Origin: an uncultured bacterium
GTDB taxonomy: Bacteria > Bacteroidota > Bacteroidia > Chitinophagales > Chitinophagaceae
Direction: 5' to 3'
Length of the DNA stretch: 13,477 bases
Assembly: GCA_903957405.1 (NCBI GenBank)
Contig: CAJBPC010000310.1
Coordinates: 1 to 13,477 of the forward strand
Shown: positions 1 through 7,249 of the stretch, in pieces
Layout of the letters: the number at the start of each line of letters is the position of its first letter
Numbering within the stretch: the first letter of the stretch is position 1
Translations under genes and position numbers: made by a program
Notes under the pieces: generated by a model
What the model was told of the DNA's origin: nothing
What the model saw: the letters and a program-made list of their open reading frames with translations, nothing else
Databases searched by the model: none

Positions 1-1134
1 CCGGACGTCTACCATCTCAACGAAGCCCATGGCGTATCCGCAGTTTTCTATTTATACAACAAACTGGGCAGCGTAGAGGCAGTGCGCCGCAAACTGGTGT
101 TCACCACGCATACGCCGGAAGAGGCGGGAAATGAAAAGCATGATATTTTCCTGTGCAATAAAATGTCATACTTCGACGGACTGACCATAGATGAAGTAAG
201 GCGCCTCACAGGCATTCATGATGACCAGTTCAACCATTCGCTGGTGGCACTCAGGTTTGCACGAAAAGCCAACGGAGTATCGGAACTGCACGGGCATGTG
301 AGTAGGAAGATGTGGGGCGGAATAGATGGCATCTGCCCGATCATCCACATCACCAATGCCCAAAACTGGCGCTATTGGGCGGATAAGCAGCTCTATACCG
401 CCATGAATGAACAAGACGATGCACGATTCGCCGACCGTAAAAATTTCCTGAAGAAACGGGCATTCGATGTCGTCGCCGACCAGACCGGTAAGTTGATGGA
501 TCCGAAAGTGTTCACGATCGTTTGGGCCAGGCGCTTTGCAGGCTACAAGCGCGCAGAACTCATCACGCGTGATAAAGCGCGTTTCGAAGCACTGCTGTCC
601 AACAAAAAATATCCCGTACAGATCATATGGGCGGGGAAACCCTATCCTGTCGATTATCCCGCTATCAGCGACTTCAACCACCTAGTCCATTTGAGCAAGC
701 AATACAATAACATGGCCGTGTGCGTAGGGTATGAGCTGGCTTTGAGCAAGCGACTGAAACAGGCATCCGACCTCTGGCTGAACAATCCCCGCGTGCCCCG
801 TGAAGCTTCCGGCACCAGCGGGATGACGGCCGCCATGAACGGCGGGGTGAACTTCTCCACCAATGACGGATGGATCGTGGAGTTCATCGACCACGGGAAT
901 AACGGATTCCTCATCACTCCGACGGATTATGACAAGATGCATGTGCAGGAACAGGATCGATACGACCTTGACATGATGTATGACATCCTTGAAAGACAGA
1001 TCCTCCCGGCGTATTACGATACTCCTGACACCTGGAGGCAGATCGTACAGAACGGCATGCGCGATGTGCGGTTCCAGTTCGAATCAAACCGCATGGCGAA
1101 GGAATATTATGAGCTGATGTACAATCCGGAATAG
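1..1134 (+). CDS. glgP: Alpha-glucan (glycogen) phosphorylase family protein, 5'-truncated
   Basis: The reading frame is open from base 1, so this is the C-terminal 377 residues of a longer protein; GTG at 82 is internal. The family (GT35, the TIGR02094-type alpha-glucan phosphorylases) releases glucose-1-phosphate from glycogen-like glucans in the cytoplasm. Visible motifs are HLNEAHG (residues 5-11 of the fragment), TTHTPEEAG (about 35-43), ARRFAGYKRA (nt 526-555, the counterpart of the phosphate/cofactor-binding KRxxxYKR stretch) and EASGTSGMTAAMNG (nt 802-843). In classical phosphorylases the last motif reads EASGTGNMKFMLNG and its Lys holds pyridoxal phosphate; here that position is Thr (nt 826-828). 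The usual ITNGVH segment is also changed, to ITNAQNW. Family membership is secure. Phosphorylase activity is less so because of the missing Lys, and a glucan glycosyltransferase role is possible. Confidence 0.85.
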   Translation, partial: PDVYHLNEAHGVSAVFYLYNKLGSVEAVRRKLVFTTHTPEEAGNEKHDIFLCNKMSYFDGLTIDEVRRLTGIHDDQFNHSLVALRFARKANGVSELHGHVSRKMWGGIDGICPIIHITNAQNWRYWADKQLYTAMNEQDDARFADRKNFLKKRAFDVVADQTGKLMDPKVFTIVWARRFAGYKRAELITRDKARFEALLSNKKYPVQIIWAGKPYPVDYPAISDFNHLVHLSKQYNNMAVCVGYELALSKRLKQASDLWLNNPRVPREASGTSGMTAAMNGGVNFSTNDGWIVEFIDHGNNGFLITPTDYDKMHVQEQDRYDLDMMYDILERQILPAYYDTPDTWRQIVQNGMRDVRFQFESNRMAKEYYELMYNPE

Positions 1135-1423
1135 CCTCTTGGGCGCGAGGGTACGCTGACATGCTCGCTGCGGTGCAGTCATTTCAACGAAGCCTGAGCC
1201 TAACGCTTCGCGGCCTTCGGGAATAAAGCATATCACCGAACGGTCATTTTCTGACGATCATGAGTCACTGATACCGCCGTAGGTGTTACCTTCAAGCGAC
1301 TGACTTGTCTGTGCTTTTTGGCGAAAGGAAAGCCGTCAATTGCAGGGCTTCAGCAAACCGTCATGTGGTTGTGCCGGGAATATGGGCGGGATCGATTTCG
1401 CATCTTGTCGAGCCGGAAAAATC

Positions 1424-1451
1424 TCGATGCCACAATGCGTCGTTGCATCGA
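1424..1451. repeat. Inverted repeat / hairpin in convergent gap
   Basis: TCGATGC (1424-1430) is exactly complementary to GCATCGA (1445-1451). Allowing a three-base bulge, pairing extends inward with CAA/TTG to give a nine-pair stem and a seven-base loop. No T-run follows on either strand, so it is not a standard intrinsic terminator. Its role is unknown. Confidence 0.4.
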
Positions 1452-1496
1452 TGTCCCTGGACTTGATGGTAAAATGTCTGGACTTATTTTTATTTT

Positions 1497-1520
1497 CCGG
1501 ATCATTCCGGTTTGATATTT
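1497..1520 (+). terminator. Possible weak terminator hairpin
   Basis: CCGGA (1497-1501) pairs with TCCGG (1506-1510) around a four-base TCAT loop. On the plus strand it is followed by the T-rich stretch TTTGATATTT. The stem is short and sits about 360 bases past the phosphorylase-family stop, but only about 20 bases from the end of the opposing rhodanese-thioredoxin gene. It could end plus-strand read-through, or act as a 3'-end hairpin for the minus-strand transcript, whose downstream side is A-rich. Confidence 0.35.
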
Positions 1521-1530
1521 TCAGTGTTCC

Positions 1531-2238
1531 TCAATCCTTCAGGGATACCCATTTTTCAAGTTCGCTGAGCGTCATCACTCCTTGGAGTCTTTTGACTTCC
1601 TGGCCGTTCTTGTATAGTATGAAAGTTGGCAAGGCCTCTACCTTCAGCGTCTTCATCAATTCTGTCTCGCTGCCGCCATCCATCTTCACCAGTTTTACGA
1701 CTTTGTCGGATTTATCCTTCATGTATGCTTCGAGGATCGGTTCCATCTTCCTGCAAGGGGGGCACCACTCGGCTCCGAAGTCGATGATCACGGTCGGGGC
1801 AGACAATGTCTGTGCATTGAAGTCCGGGCGGGAGGTCTGCGGCTTCGACGGGTCATCCGCCACCAGCGGTTTACCGCCACTTTTCCAGGCCATGATGCCC
1901 CCGCTCAGGTTCGTGACGTCTGTGAAGCCGATGCTGCGCAGGTAGTCAGCCGCCGCGGCACTGCGTCCGCCACTCAGGCAATAAATGAATACGGGTTTCG
2001 ATTTGTCGAGGTGTTGCGTACGATCCCTGAATTGGGCTCTATCCGTCCAGTCGGCCTGCAGTGCGCCTTTCAGATGCCCACTACCGAACTCCGCGGCAGT
2101 GCGGACATCCAGCAGTTGCACCCCCTTGCCGGTCATGGCTTTTTCGTAAGCATCCGGGGACAGTTCGGATGAAGTCTGTGCGTTGTTGTTGCAGGAAATG
2201 GTAAAGATGAAGATCCACAGCAGGATAAACCTCGTCAT
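1531..2238 (-). CDS. Exported rhodanese-thioredoxin fusion protein
   Basis: This 235-residue protein carries two redox/sulfur domains. An N-terminal hydrophobic signal (about residues 3-15) ends at Cys16, followed by NNNAQ. It looks like a lipoprotein signal, although the lipobox (T-I-S-C) is atypical at -3. Residues about 25-126 are a rhodanese domain with LLDVR (42-46) and the active-site loop YCLSGGRS (Cys87). Residues about 145-235 are a thioredoxin domain with WCPPC (158-162) and the cis-proline segment EALPTF. Rhodaneses move sulfane sulfur through a Cys persulfide and thioredoxins reduce disulfides or persulfides, so the second domain may regenerate the first outside the cytoplasm; this is inference. 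I chose ATG at 2238 over an in-frame TTG at 2253, because the TTG overlaps a -7-like promoter element. The lipase gene lies 115 bases upstream on the same strand. Confidence 0.88.
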   Translation of the reverse strand: MTRFILLWIFIFTISCNNNAQTSSELSPDAYEKAMTGKGVQLLDVRTAAEFGSGHLKGALQADWTDRAQFRDRTQHLDKSKPVFIYCLSGGRSAAAADYLRSIGFTDVTNLSGGIMAWKSGGKPLVADDPSKPQTSRPDFNAQTLSAPTVIIDFGAEWCPPCRKMEPILEAYMKDKSDKVVKLVKMDGGSETELMKTLKVEALPTFILYKNGQEVKRLQGVMTLSELEKWVSLKD

Positions 2239-2250
2239 GGTATTTTTTTT

Positions 2251-2258
2251 CAAAGATA
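2251..2258 (-). promoter_or_regulatory. Candidate Bacteroidota -7 promoter element
   Basis: Read on the minus strand this is TATCTTTG, an exact match to the Bacteroidota -7 consensus TAnnTTTG. About 20 bases further upstream lies GGTTTCC, a partial match to the TTTG -33 element. Transcription would begin about 7 bases before the ATG at 2238, giving a near-leaderless transcript. This supports the ATG over the TTG start. An exact six-base match can arise by chance. Confidence 0.45.
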
Positions 2259-2353
2259 CTCGAATTGAATTTCAGCGTGGAAACCAGCGCATCCCTGTTT
2301 CATTGATGGCTTATATGTGGCATATCTTACAATACTGTCAATTTTGATTGTGC

Positions 2354-3451
2354 TCACTTGAGTTTGTGTGGATAATATTTATTTATCAGAAAGATGTATG
2401 GTTCGAAGAGATGGTGCGTGAAGTATACTCCGGGCTTCTCGATGAATTTCTTGTGGTATTCCTCATCCGGCATCAATACGATAGGCGATCCGGCGCGCAT
2501 GAAGTTCGAGCTGGCGGTATATTGGGGTTCCTTAAGATCCGGAAGGGTCTTTTTCACCTGATCGTAGATGCGGTTCCCGAAATTCTTTTGGAATACCTTC
2601 TGTGTTTTTTCCGGGGCACGCTTGATCTTTCGGTACACGCTTTTCAGTATCCAGTTCACAGGCCATTTCTGTTTTCCCAGTAATGTCTCGGCATCGCTGA
2701 GCGGACTGCCGGAATTCAGGTCTCCGAATGTCTGCACACTGCCGGGCAACTCCGGGACCCAGTCGGCTGCATTGATGACCGCATAGCCCTTGCCATCCCG
2801 TGTGATGAAGTCGAAGTCATACGCATAATAGAGGTTGCCGGGTTTCGGGGGTGCGCTGCAGTAGGTCCGCAGGGTCGTAGTGGTGGGCAGATCGCCGGCT
2901 TCGACCTTGTAGTACAGGTATGATGTCAGCAGGTAGGCCAGTGCACCGCCTTGGCTGTGACCGAAGATGATGATGTCTTTCGTTTGCCGCTCTTTCATGA
3001 GCACACTCAGTTCCCGGAGGATGTCCGGTGCAAGGTGCGCCAGACCGATCGTCCAGCCGATATGTACGGATGCTTTCTCATCCGCAGCAAGCTTGTATTT
3101 GAATTCAATACTGTCGCTGAGCCGCATGCTGCCGGTAGCGGGGACCATGGCCGAATAGAAATTTTCCAGCCAGCTGGCCGCACTCATCACGGTCCCGCGG
3201 AGGCTGATCACAGCGGTGCCGTCGTCCCTTATCCACAGCTCCCAGCGATTCAGTAGTCCGAGTTCAGGCGACCGGTACAGGCGCTGGTAGGTATTTCGCT
3301 GTCCTTTGATCGTCAGTGCCGGCGTGTCTTTGGCATGTGTGGTGTAACAGACATCCAACAGGTCAAGGTATTCTGCAGGATTAAATGGCGTCTGTGCAGA
3401 TGTGGCTGTCGAATGAAGCAGGAGCATCATCGCTGCGATGTACTTCAACAT
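2354..3451 (-). CDS. Secreted class-3 (alpha/beta hydrolase) lipase
   Basis: This 365-residue protein is probably an exported triacylglycerol lipase or esterase of the Lipase_3 family. Residues 1-20 form a signal peptide (MLKY, then a hydrophobic core, ending TSAQ). The nucleophile elbow GHSQGG (164-169, Ser166) follows the strand DIIIFG. NAADWVPELPG (Asp230) resembles the family's acid-residue motif N..D.VP.LP, and HHLFEPY (346-352) supplies a plausible catalytic His, so the whole triad can be assigned. The segment VISLRGTVMSAASWLENF (81-98) matches the family's oxyanion-side VAFRGT..... W motif. It lies 92 bases downstream of the P-type ATPase and 115 bases upstream of the rhodanese-thioredoxin gene, all on the minus strand; cotranscription is possible but not shown. 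The true substrate is unknown. Confidence 0.85.
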   Translation of the reverse strand: MLKYIAAMMLLLHSTATSAQTPFNPAEYLDLLDVCYTTHAKDTPALTIKGQRNTYQRLYRSPELGLLNRWELWIRDDGTAVISLRGTVMSAASWLENFYSAMVPATGSMRLSDSIEFKYKLAADEKASVHIGWTIGLAHLAPDILRELSVLMKERQTKDIIIFGHSQGGALAYLLTSYLYYKVEAGDLPTTTTLRTYCSAPPKPGNLYYAYDFDFITRDGKGYAVINAADWVPELPGSVQTFGDLNSGSPLSDAETLLGKQKWPVNWILKSVYRKIKRAPEKTQKVFQKNFGNRIYDQVKKTLPDLKEPQYTASSNFMRAGSPIVLMPDEEYHKKFIEKPGVYFTHHLFEPYIFLINKYYPHKLK

Positions 3452-3543
3452 GGGTATTTAGTTTGAGGGTGAAAATAGTGATTTACTTGTTCATCAGATG
3501 TTTGTGGTTATGATTCGTGCAATCCCGTTTCATATGGACATGA

Positions 3544-6129
3544 TCACCCCTTTCTCAGTTCCCTTCGCTTTCGCCATTTGTATATTTCGAACCAGGCCAC
3601 ACTCGCCATCCCGATGAAAACAGCACAGGCTGTCAGTTGCCAACCGCTCCATGCAAAGTCGAAGAAGGAGCGGAAGGATGGAATGGCGATCAGTAGCACT
3701 GTCAGCAGGATGGTCAATGCCAGGATGCCCCGCAACATCCAGTTTCGGTTTCCTGCCGTGCTGATGAATGAATGCAGGAAAGAGCGGTTGACGAGTGTCA
3801 GGCAGATGTTTGCCGTCACCATACTCAGAAATACCAATGTCCTGGTCTGATCTTCATCACAACCTTGCATCACCGAGAGCTGGTAGCTTGCGAGTGTGCC
3901 TACGGTGATGGCAATCCCCTGCCAAAAGCTCAGCGACAGTTCCTTCCACGAAAGGAATGTCTGCGACATCCGTCGGGGTGGCTGGTCCATGCTGCCGGCT
4001 TCCGGAGGTTCGTTTTCGTAGATGATCGAGCAGGTCGGTCCCATGATCAGTTCCAGGAATATCACATGCACGGGCGTGAAGATGTTCGGGTATATCCACC
4101 CCAGTACCAGCGGCAGGAACACGGTGAGGACGATCGGGATATGGATCGATATGATGTACTGGATGGCTTTCTTCAGGTTGGAGTAGATGCGACGGCCCAT
4201 GGCCACGGCGTCGATCATCTTCCCGAGATCGTCGTCCGTGAGGATGAGGGATGCCGTGCTTCTTGCCAGCGCGGTGCCTCGCTTTCCCATCGCGATGCCG
4301 ATGTGTGCGGATTTCAATGCCGGGGCGTCATTCACGCCGTCGCCGGTCATCGCCACGATCTTTCCCTGTCGCTTGAGTGCTTCTATGATCCGCAGCTTGG
4401 CTTCGGGGAACATGCGGGTGAAGATGGCATGCGTGGCGACGGTCCGTTCGAGGGTCGCATCATCCATGCCCAGCAACTGGTCGCCGTTGATGCTGCCTCC
4501 TTCGCTGCGGAAGCCCGACTGGCGGGCGATGGCGGCGGTGGTGACGGGGCTGTCGCCGGTGATGATCTTCACGTCGATGCCCGCCCGGTAGAAGCTGTCG
4601 AACACCTCCCTGATACCGGGCTTGGGGGGATCGTAAAAAGCTAGAAGACCTTTGTACTCGAGTGACAGCATTTGCTGTGTTTTCGGGTATGCGTCACCGT
4701 CATGTTTTGCTTCGCCCACTGCGAGTATCCGGAAGCCCTGTTCACCGAGGGCCATGGCTTTCCGGCGGATGTCATCCTTCGCATCTGCCGGCAGGTCGCA
4801 GCATGCGAGGATGGCTTCGGGTGCGCCTTTCGCGGCAATGACCCGCAGGCCGTCATCCGAAATGAATACATGCGTCATCATCGGAGGCTTGCCCTCCAGC
4901 GGGTATTCATGCACCATGCGGTGGGATGGCCGTTCGTCCTGCGGATGCAGTCTGCCATATGCCTCGTGTATGGCGACCTCCATCGGGTCGAAGGGGATGG
5001 CTTCGCTCGCGAACATCGAGATCCGCAGCAGGGCCGCAGCTTCCTTGTCATCGGTCATCGCTTTCCCGTCAAGTACCCGGCAGCCGGTGCCGATGGCCAC
5101 GCGGGCCAGCTCCATCTGGTTTTCGGTGATCGTTCCGGTCTTATCGGTGCATATCACATCTGCGGAGCCGAGGGTCTCGACCGTACGGGTGTTCTTCACG
5201 ATGATGCCGAGCATCATGAGCCTTCTGGAACCGAGCGCCATGAAAGTGCCGAAGGCCACGGGGATCTCCTCCGGCAGGATCGACATCGCAAGGGTGAGGC
5301 CCTTCAAAAGACTGTCCACAAGGCGTGTGAGCATATCCGTTTCATCCGATTTGAAATAGTTGATCCCCCAGACAAGGATGAATACGAGGATGCCGATGCC
5401 GGCCATCTTCTTCACGAAGTTCCCGATCTGCGCCTGCAACGGGGTCTCTTCTTCGCCTATCCGTACCAGTGAGCCACTGATCTTCCCGAGCATTGTCTGG
5501 TTGCCGATGGCGGAGACTTCCAGGACCGCCTGTCCGCTCACCACCTGTGTGCCCTGGAAAGCAAACGGGGCATCGTCGGTTGCGGTCTTGAACACACTGA
5601 AGGATTCTCCCGTCAGCATCGACTCGTTCAGGGAGAAGTCCGCCGACTGTATGATCTTCCCGTCTGCCGGCACCAATTCGCCTTCCCCGGCCACGACCAG
5701 GTCGCTGATGACGATATCCTCCGCGTGGATGGAAATAATTTCACCATTCCGGATCACGCGGGCCTTGGGTGCGGTCAGGTCCTGCAGTGCTTTGAGGGCA
5801 TTGCGGCTGCGGGTATCCTGATAGAAGGATATGGCGGAAACGAGCAGTATGGCTGCGGTCATGAAAATGCCCTCTGCGGTCTCCCCCAGGATGAAATAGA
5901 CTGATGCCGCCACGAGCAGGAGCAGGAACATCGGCTCTGTCACGATCCCTTTTAGGCTTTCTAGCAGCGGGTTGCTTTCCTTGTAGGTGTTCCTGTTGGA
6001 GCCGTGCCGTTCGCGGGAACGGATGACATCTTGCCCGGAGAGTCCCTGAAGGCCAAATGGATTTAAAAGCATGTATAAAAGTATGAAAGTTCGGCGCATG
6101 GGAAACATCCATGGCCGATGTAAATGCAT
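3544..6129 (-). CDS. P-type (P2-like) cation-transporting ATPase
   Basis: This 861-residue inner-membrane pump couples ATP hydrolysis to cation export or exchange. The domain order is complete: a cation-ATPase N-terminal segment (about 28-50), M1-M2 (67-103), an actuator domain with TGES (173-176), M3-M4 with PEEIP (286-290), a phosphorylation domain with DKTGT (Asp329), a nucleotide domain with KGAPE (434-438), the hinge TGDGVNDAPA (595-604) and M5-M10 (about 655-850). It most resembles PacL/Ca2+-type pumps, but M5 reads ISIHIPI (660-666) and M6 reads ELIMGPTCSIIYENEP (693-708). The Asn, Glu and Asp residues that bind Ca2+ in SERCA are therefore absent, and the transported ion is uncertain. 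In-frame ATGs at 6108, 6099 and 6072 are alternative starts. The last, beginning MLLNPFGLQGLSG, gives an N-terminus closer to the family norm. Confidence 0.93.
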   Translation of the reverse strand: MHLHRPWMFPMRRTFILLYMLLNPFGLQGLSGQDVIRSRERHGSNRNTYKESNPLLESLKGIVTEPMFLLLLVAASVYFILGETAEGIFMTAAILLVSAISFYQDTRSRNALKALQDLTAPKARVIRNGEIISIHAEDIVISDLVVAGEGELVPADGKIIQSADFSLNESMLTGESFSVFKTATDDAPFAFQGTQVVSGQAVLEVSAIGNQTMLGKISGSLVRIGEEETPLQAQIGNFVKKMAGIGILVFILVWGINYFKSDETDMLTRLVDSLLKGLTLAMSILPEEIPVAFGTFMALGSRRLMMLGIIVKNTRTVETLGSADVICTDKTGTITENQMELARVAIGTGCRVLDGKAMTDDKEAAALLRISMFASEAIPFDPMEVAIHEAYGRLHPQDERPSHRMVHEYPLEGKPPMMTHVFISDDGLRVIAAKGAPEAILACCDLPADAKDDIRRKAMALGEQGFRILAVGEAKHDGDAYPKTQQMLSLEYKGLLAFYDPPKPGIREVFDSFYRAGIDVKIITGDSPVTTAAIARQSGFRSEGGSINGDQLLGMDDATLERTVATHAIFTRMFPEAKLRIIEALKRQGKIVAMTGDGVNDAPALKSAHIGIAMGKRGTALARSTASLILTDDDLGKMIDAVAMGRRIYSNLKKAIQYIISIHIPIVLTVFLPLVLGWIYPNIFTPVHVIFLELIMGPTCSIIYENEPPEAGSMDQPPRRMSQTFLSWKELSLSFWQGIAITVGTLASYQLSVMQGCDEDQTRTLVFLSMVTANICLTLVNRSFLHSFISTAGNRNWMLRGILALTILLTVLLIAIPSFRSFFDFAWSGWQLTACAVFIGMASVAWFEIYKWRKRRELRKG

Positions 6130-6181
6130 CGAAAAATCAATTGCTGCGGCATGCCGGCCGGTGATTCCCGTTTTTCAGGCT

Positions 6182-6189
6182 TACTTTTG
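6182..6189 (+). promoter_or_regulatory. Candidate -7 promoter element of fmt
   Basis: TACTTTTG matches the Bacteroidota -7 consensus TAnnTTTG exactly. It sits 16 bases before the fmt ATG, which would leave a leader of roughly ten bases. No convincing TTTG -33 element is visible at the usual spacing. The 76-base divergent gap must also hold the promoter of the ATPase, for which I see no clear match. Confidence 0.45.
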
Positions 6190-6205
6190 ATTTTCATACA
6201 CCATT

Positions 6206-7129
6206 ATGCCATCTCCCCGGATCATCTTCATGGGCACGCCTGAATTCGCCGTTGCTTCGCTTGACGCCATCTGTAAGGCCGGCCTTCAAGTGGTGGCAGT
6301 CGTCACCGCTCCCGACCGCCCCGCTGGCAGGGGCATGAAGCTGACGGAAAGCGCCGTCAAGCGATATGCCATCGGGCAGGGGCTGGATGTTCTGCAACCG
6401 CTGAAGTTGAAAGACACTGACTTCCTGGAAGCCTTACGTGCCTACAAGGCGGATCTGCAGGTGGTTGTGGCCTTCAGGATGCTCCCTGAACAGGTATGGA
6501 ACATGCCGCCCATGGGTACCATCAACCTTCATGGTTCGCTCCTCCCGCAATACCGTGGTGCAGCCCCGATCAACTGGGCCATCATCAACGGAGAGAAGGA
6601 GACGGGTGTCACCACCTTCAAACTGAAGCACGAGATCGACACGGGGGATATCCTATGCCAGGAGCGTTTTGACATCGGGGCTGACGAAACAGCTGGCGAG
6701 CTGCACGACCGGATGAAGGAAATCGGTGCCAGGGTGCTGGTGAAGACCATACTCGGCTTTGTCAGCGGTGCCATTCATGAAACGCCTCAGTTGATCCTCG
6801 CGGATCAGCCGCTTTTTCGGGCACCGAAGCTCTTCACGGAGCATTGCCGCATTGATTGGTCGCGTCCGGCACGGGAACTGCATAACCTCGTACGCGGTCT
6901 GTCTCCGGTGCCGGGGGCATTCACCACGCTCCACGGGAAGATGCTCAAGATCCACCGCAGCGAAGTGCAGCATGAAACACCCTCCGTGGATCCGGGAATG
7001 CCGGAGACTGATGGCAAGCGGTTTCTTCGCTTCGCCTGCGCCGACGGATACTTGTCCGTTTTGGAATTGCAGGCGGAGGGTAAGAAAAGAATGGGGGTGG
7101 AGGATTTCCTCAGGGGTTTTCACCTGTGA
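6206..7129 (+). CDS. fmt: Methionyl-tRNA formyltransferase
   Basis: This 307-residue cytoplasmic enzyme transfers a formyl group from 10-formyltetrahydrofolate to initiator Met-tRNA, enabling bacterial translation initiation. The N-terminal formyltransferase domain begins with IIFMGTPEFAVASL (6-19). It carries the folate/catalytic signature NLHGSLLPQYRGAAPINW (107-124) with Asn107 and His109, and the catalytic Asp145 in EIDTGDIL. The C-terminal tRNA-binding domain (about 205-307) includes the conserved NLVRGLSPVPGA stretch and ends with KKRMGVEDFLRG. The length is normal for the family. The ATG at 6206 fits the family N-terminus and follows a -7-like element. The gene is divergent from the ATPase and convergent with namZ, so it is probably transcribed alone. 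Confidence 0.97.
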   Translation: MPSPRIIFMGTPEFAVASLDAICKAGLQVVAVVTAPDRPAGRGMKLTESAVKRYAIGQGLDVLQPLKLKDTDFLEALRAYKADLQVVVAFRMLPEQVWNMPPMGTINLHGSLLPQYRGAAPINWAIINGEKETGVTTFKLKHEIDTGDILCQERFDIGADETAGELHDRMKEIGARVLVKTILGFVSGAIHETPQLILADQPLFRAPKLFTEHCRIDWSRPARELHNLVRGLSPVPGAFTTLHGKMLKIHRSEVQHETPSVDPGMPETDGKRFLRFACADGYLSVLELQAEGKKRMGVEDFLRGFHL

Positions 7130-7146
7130 GGGGTGTCGGATATGGG

Positions 7147-7174
7147 AAACCCTCCAGCGCAACCGGGAAGGTTT
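7147..7174 (+). terminator. Possible hairpin after fmt
   Basis: AAACCCTCC (7147-7155) pairs with GGAAGGTTT (7166-7174) in a nine-position stem with one mismatch and a ten-base loop, starting 17 bases past the fmt stop. The downstream side is TGTGGATTT, not a real T-run, so terminator function is only a guess. The rest of the gap to the end of namZ shows nothing recognisable. Confidence 0.3.
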
Positions 7175-7249
7175 TGTGGATTTAAGATGTCGTCTGTTTC
7201 CCGATGTGGTTGTCCTGATGGATGTAAGCCTTGTTGTGTCCCCTTCCTG

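Larger units (their letters stand above)
1135..1530. other. Convergent intergenic gap with small repeats, no gene recognised
   Basis: This 396-base gap lies between the 3' ends of the phosphorylase-family gene and the rhodanese-thioredoxin gene. I see no tRNA and no credible protein; a 65-codon frame at 1318-1515 starts at TTG and resembles nothing known. The gap does contain structure. Short inverted repeats pair 1145-1149 with 1164-1168 and 1188-1193 with 1205-1210. A bulged hairpin lies at 1424-1451. An imperfect direct repeat (ATGTCCCTGGACTT at 1451-1464, ATGTCTGGACTT at 1474-1485) follows, and then a hairpin with a T-rich flank at 1497-1520. Terminators for both genes would be expected here. 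A small RNA cannot be excluded but is not supported. Confidence 0.5.

Noticed and set aside
166..681. Open frame of 171 codons on the minus strand
   Set aside because: It is antisense to the phosphorylase-family gene, with no family resemblance.
1318..1515. 65-codon plus-strand frame in the convergent gap
   Set aside because: It starts at TTG without promoter or start context, resembles no family and ends in the hairpin region next to the opposing gene.
3772..4644. Open frame of 290 codons on the plus strand
   Set aside because: It lies entirely antisense to the P-type ATPase, whose motifs are intact. The translation is rich in His/Gly/Asp/Arg with no domain pattern, as expected from the opposite strand of GC-rich coding DNA.
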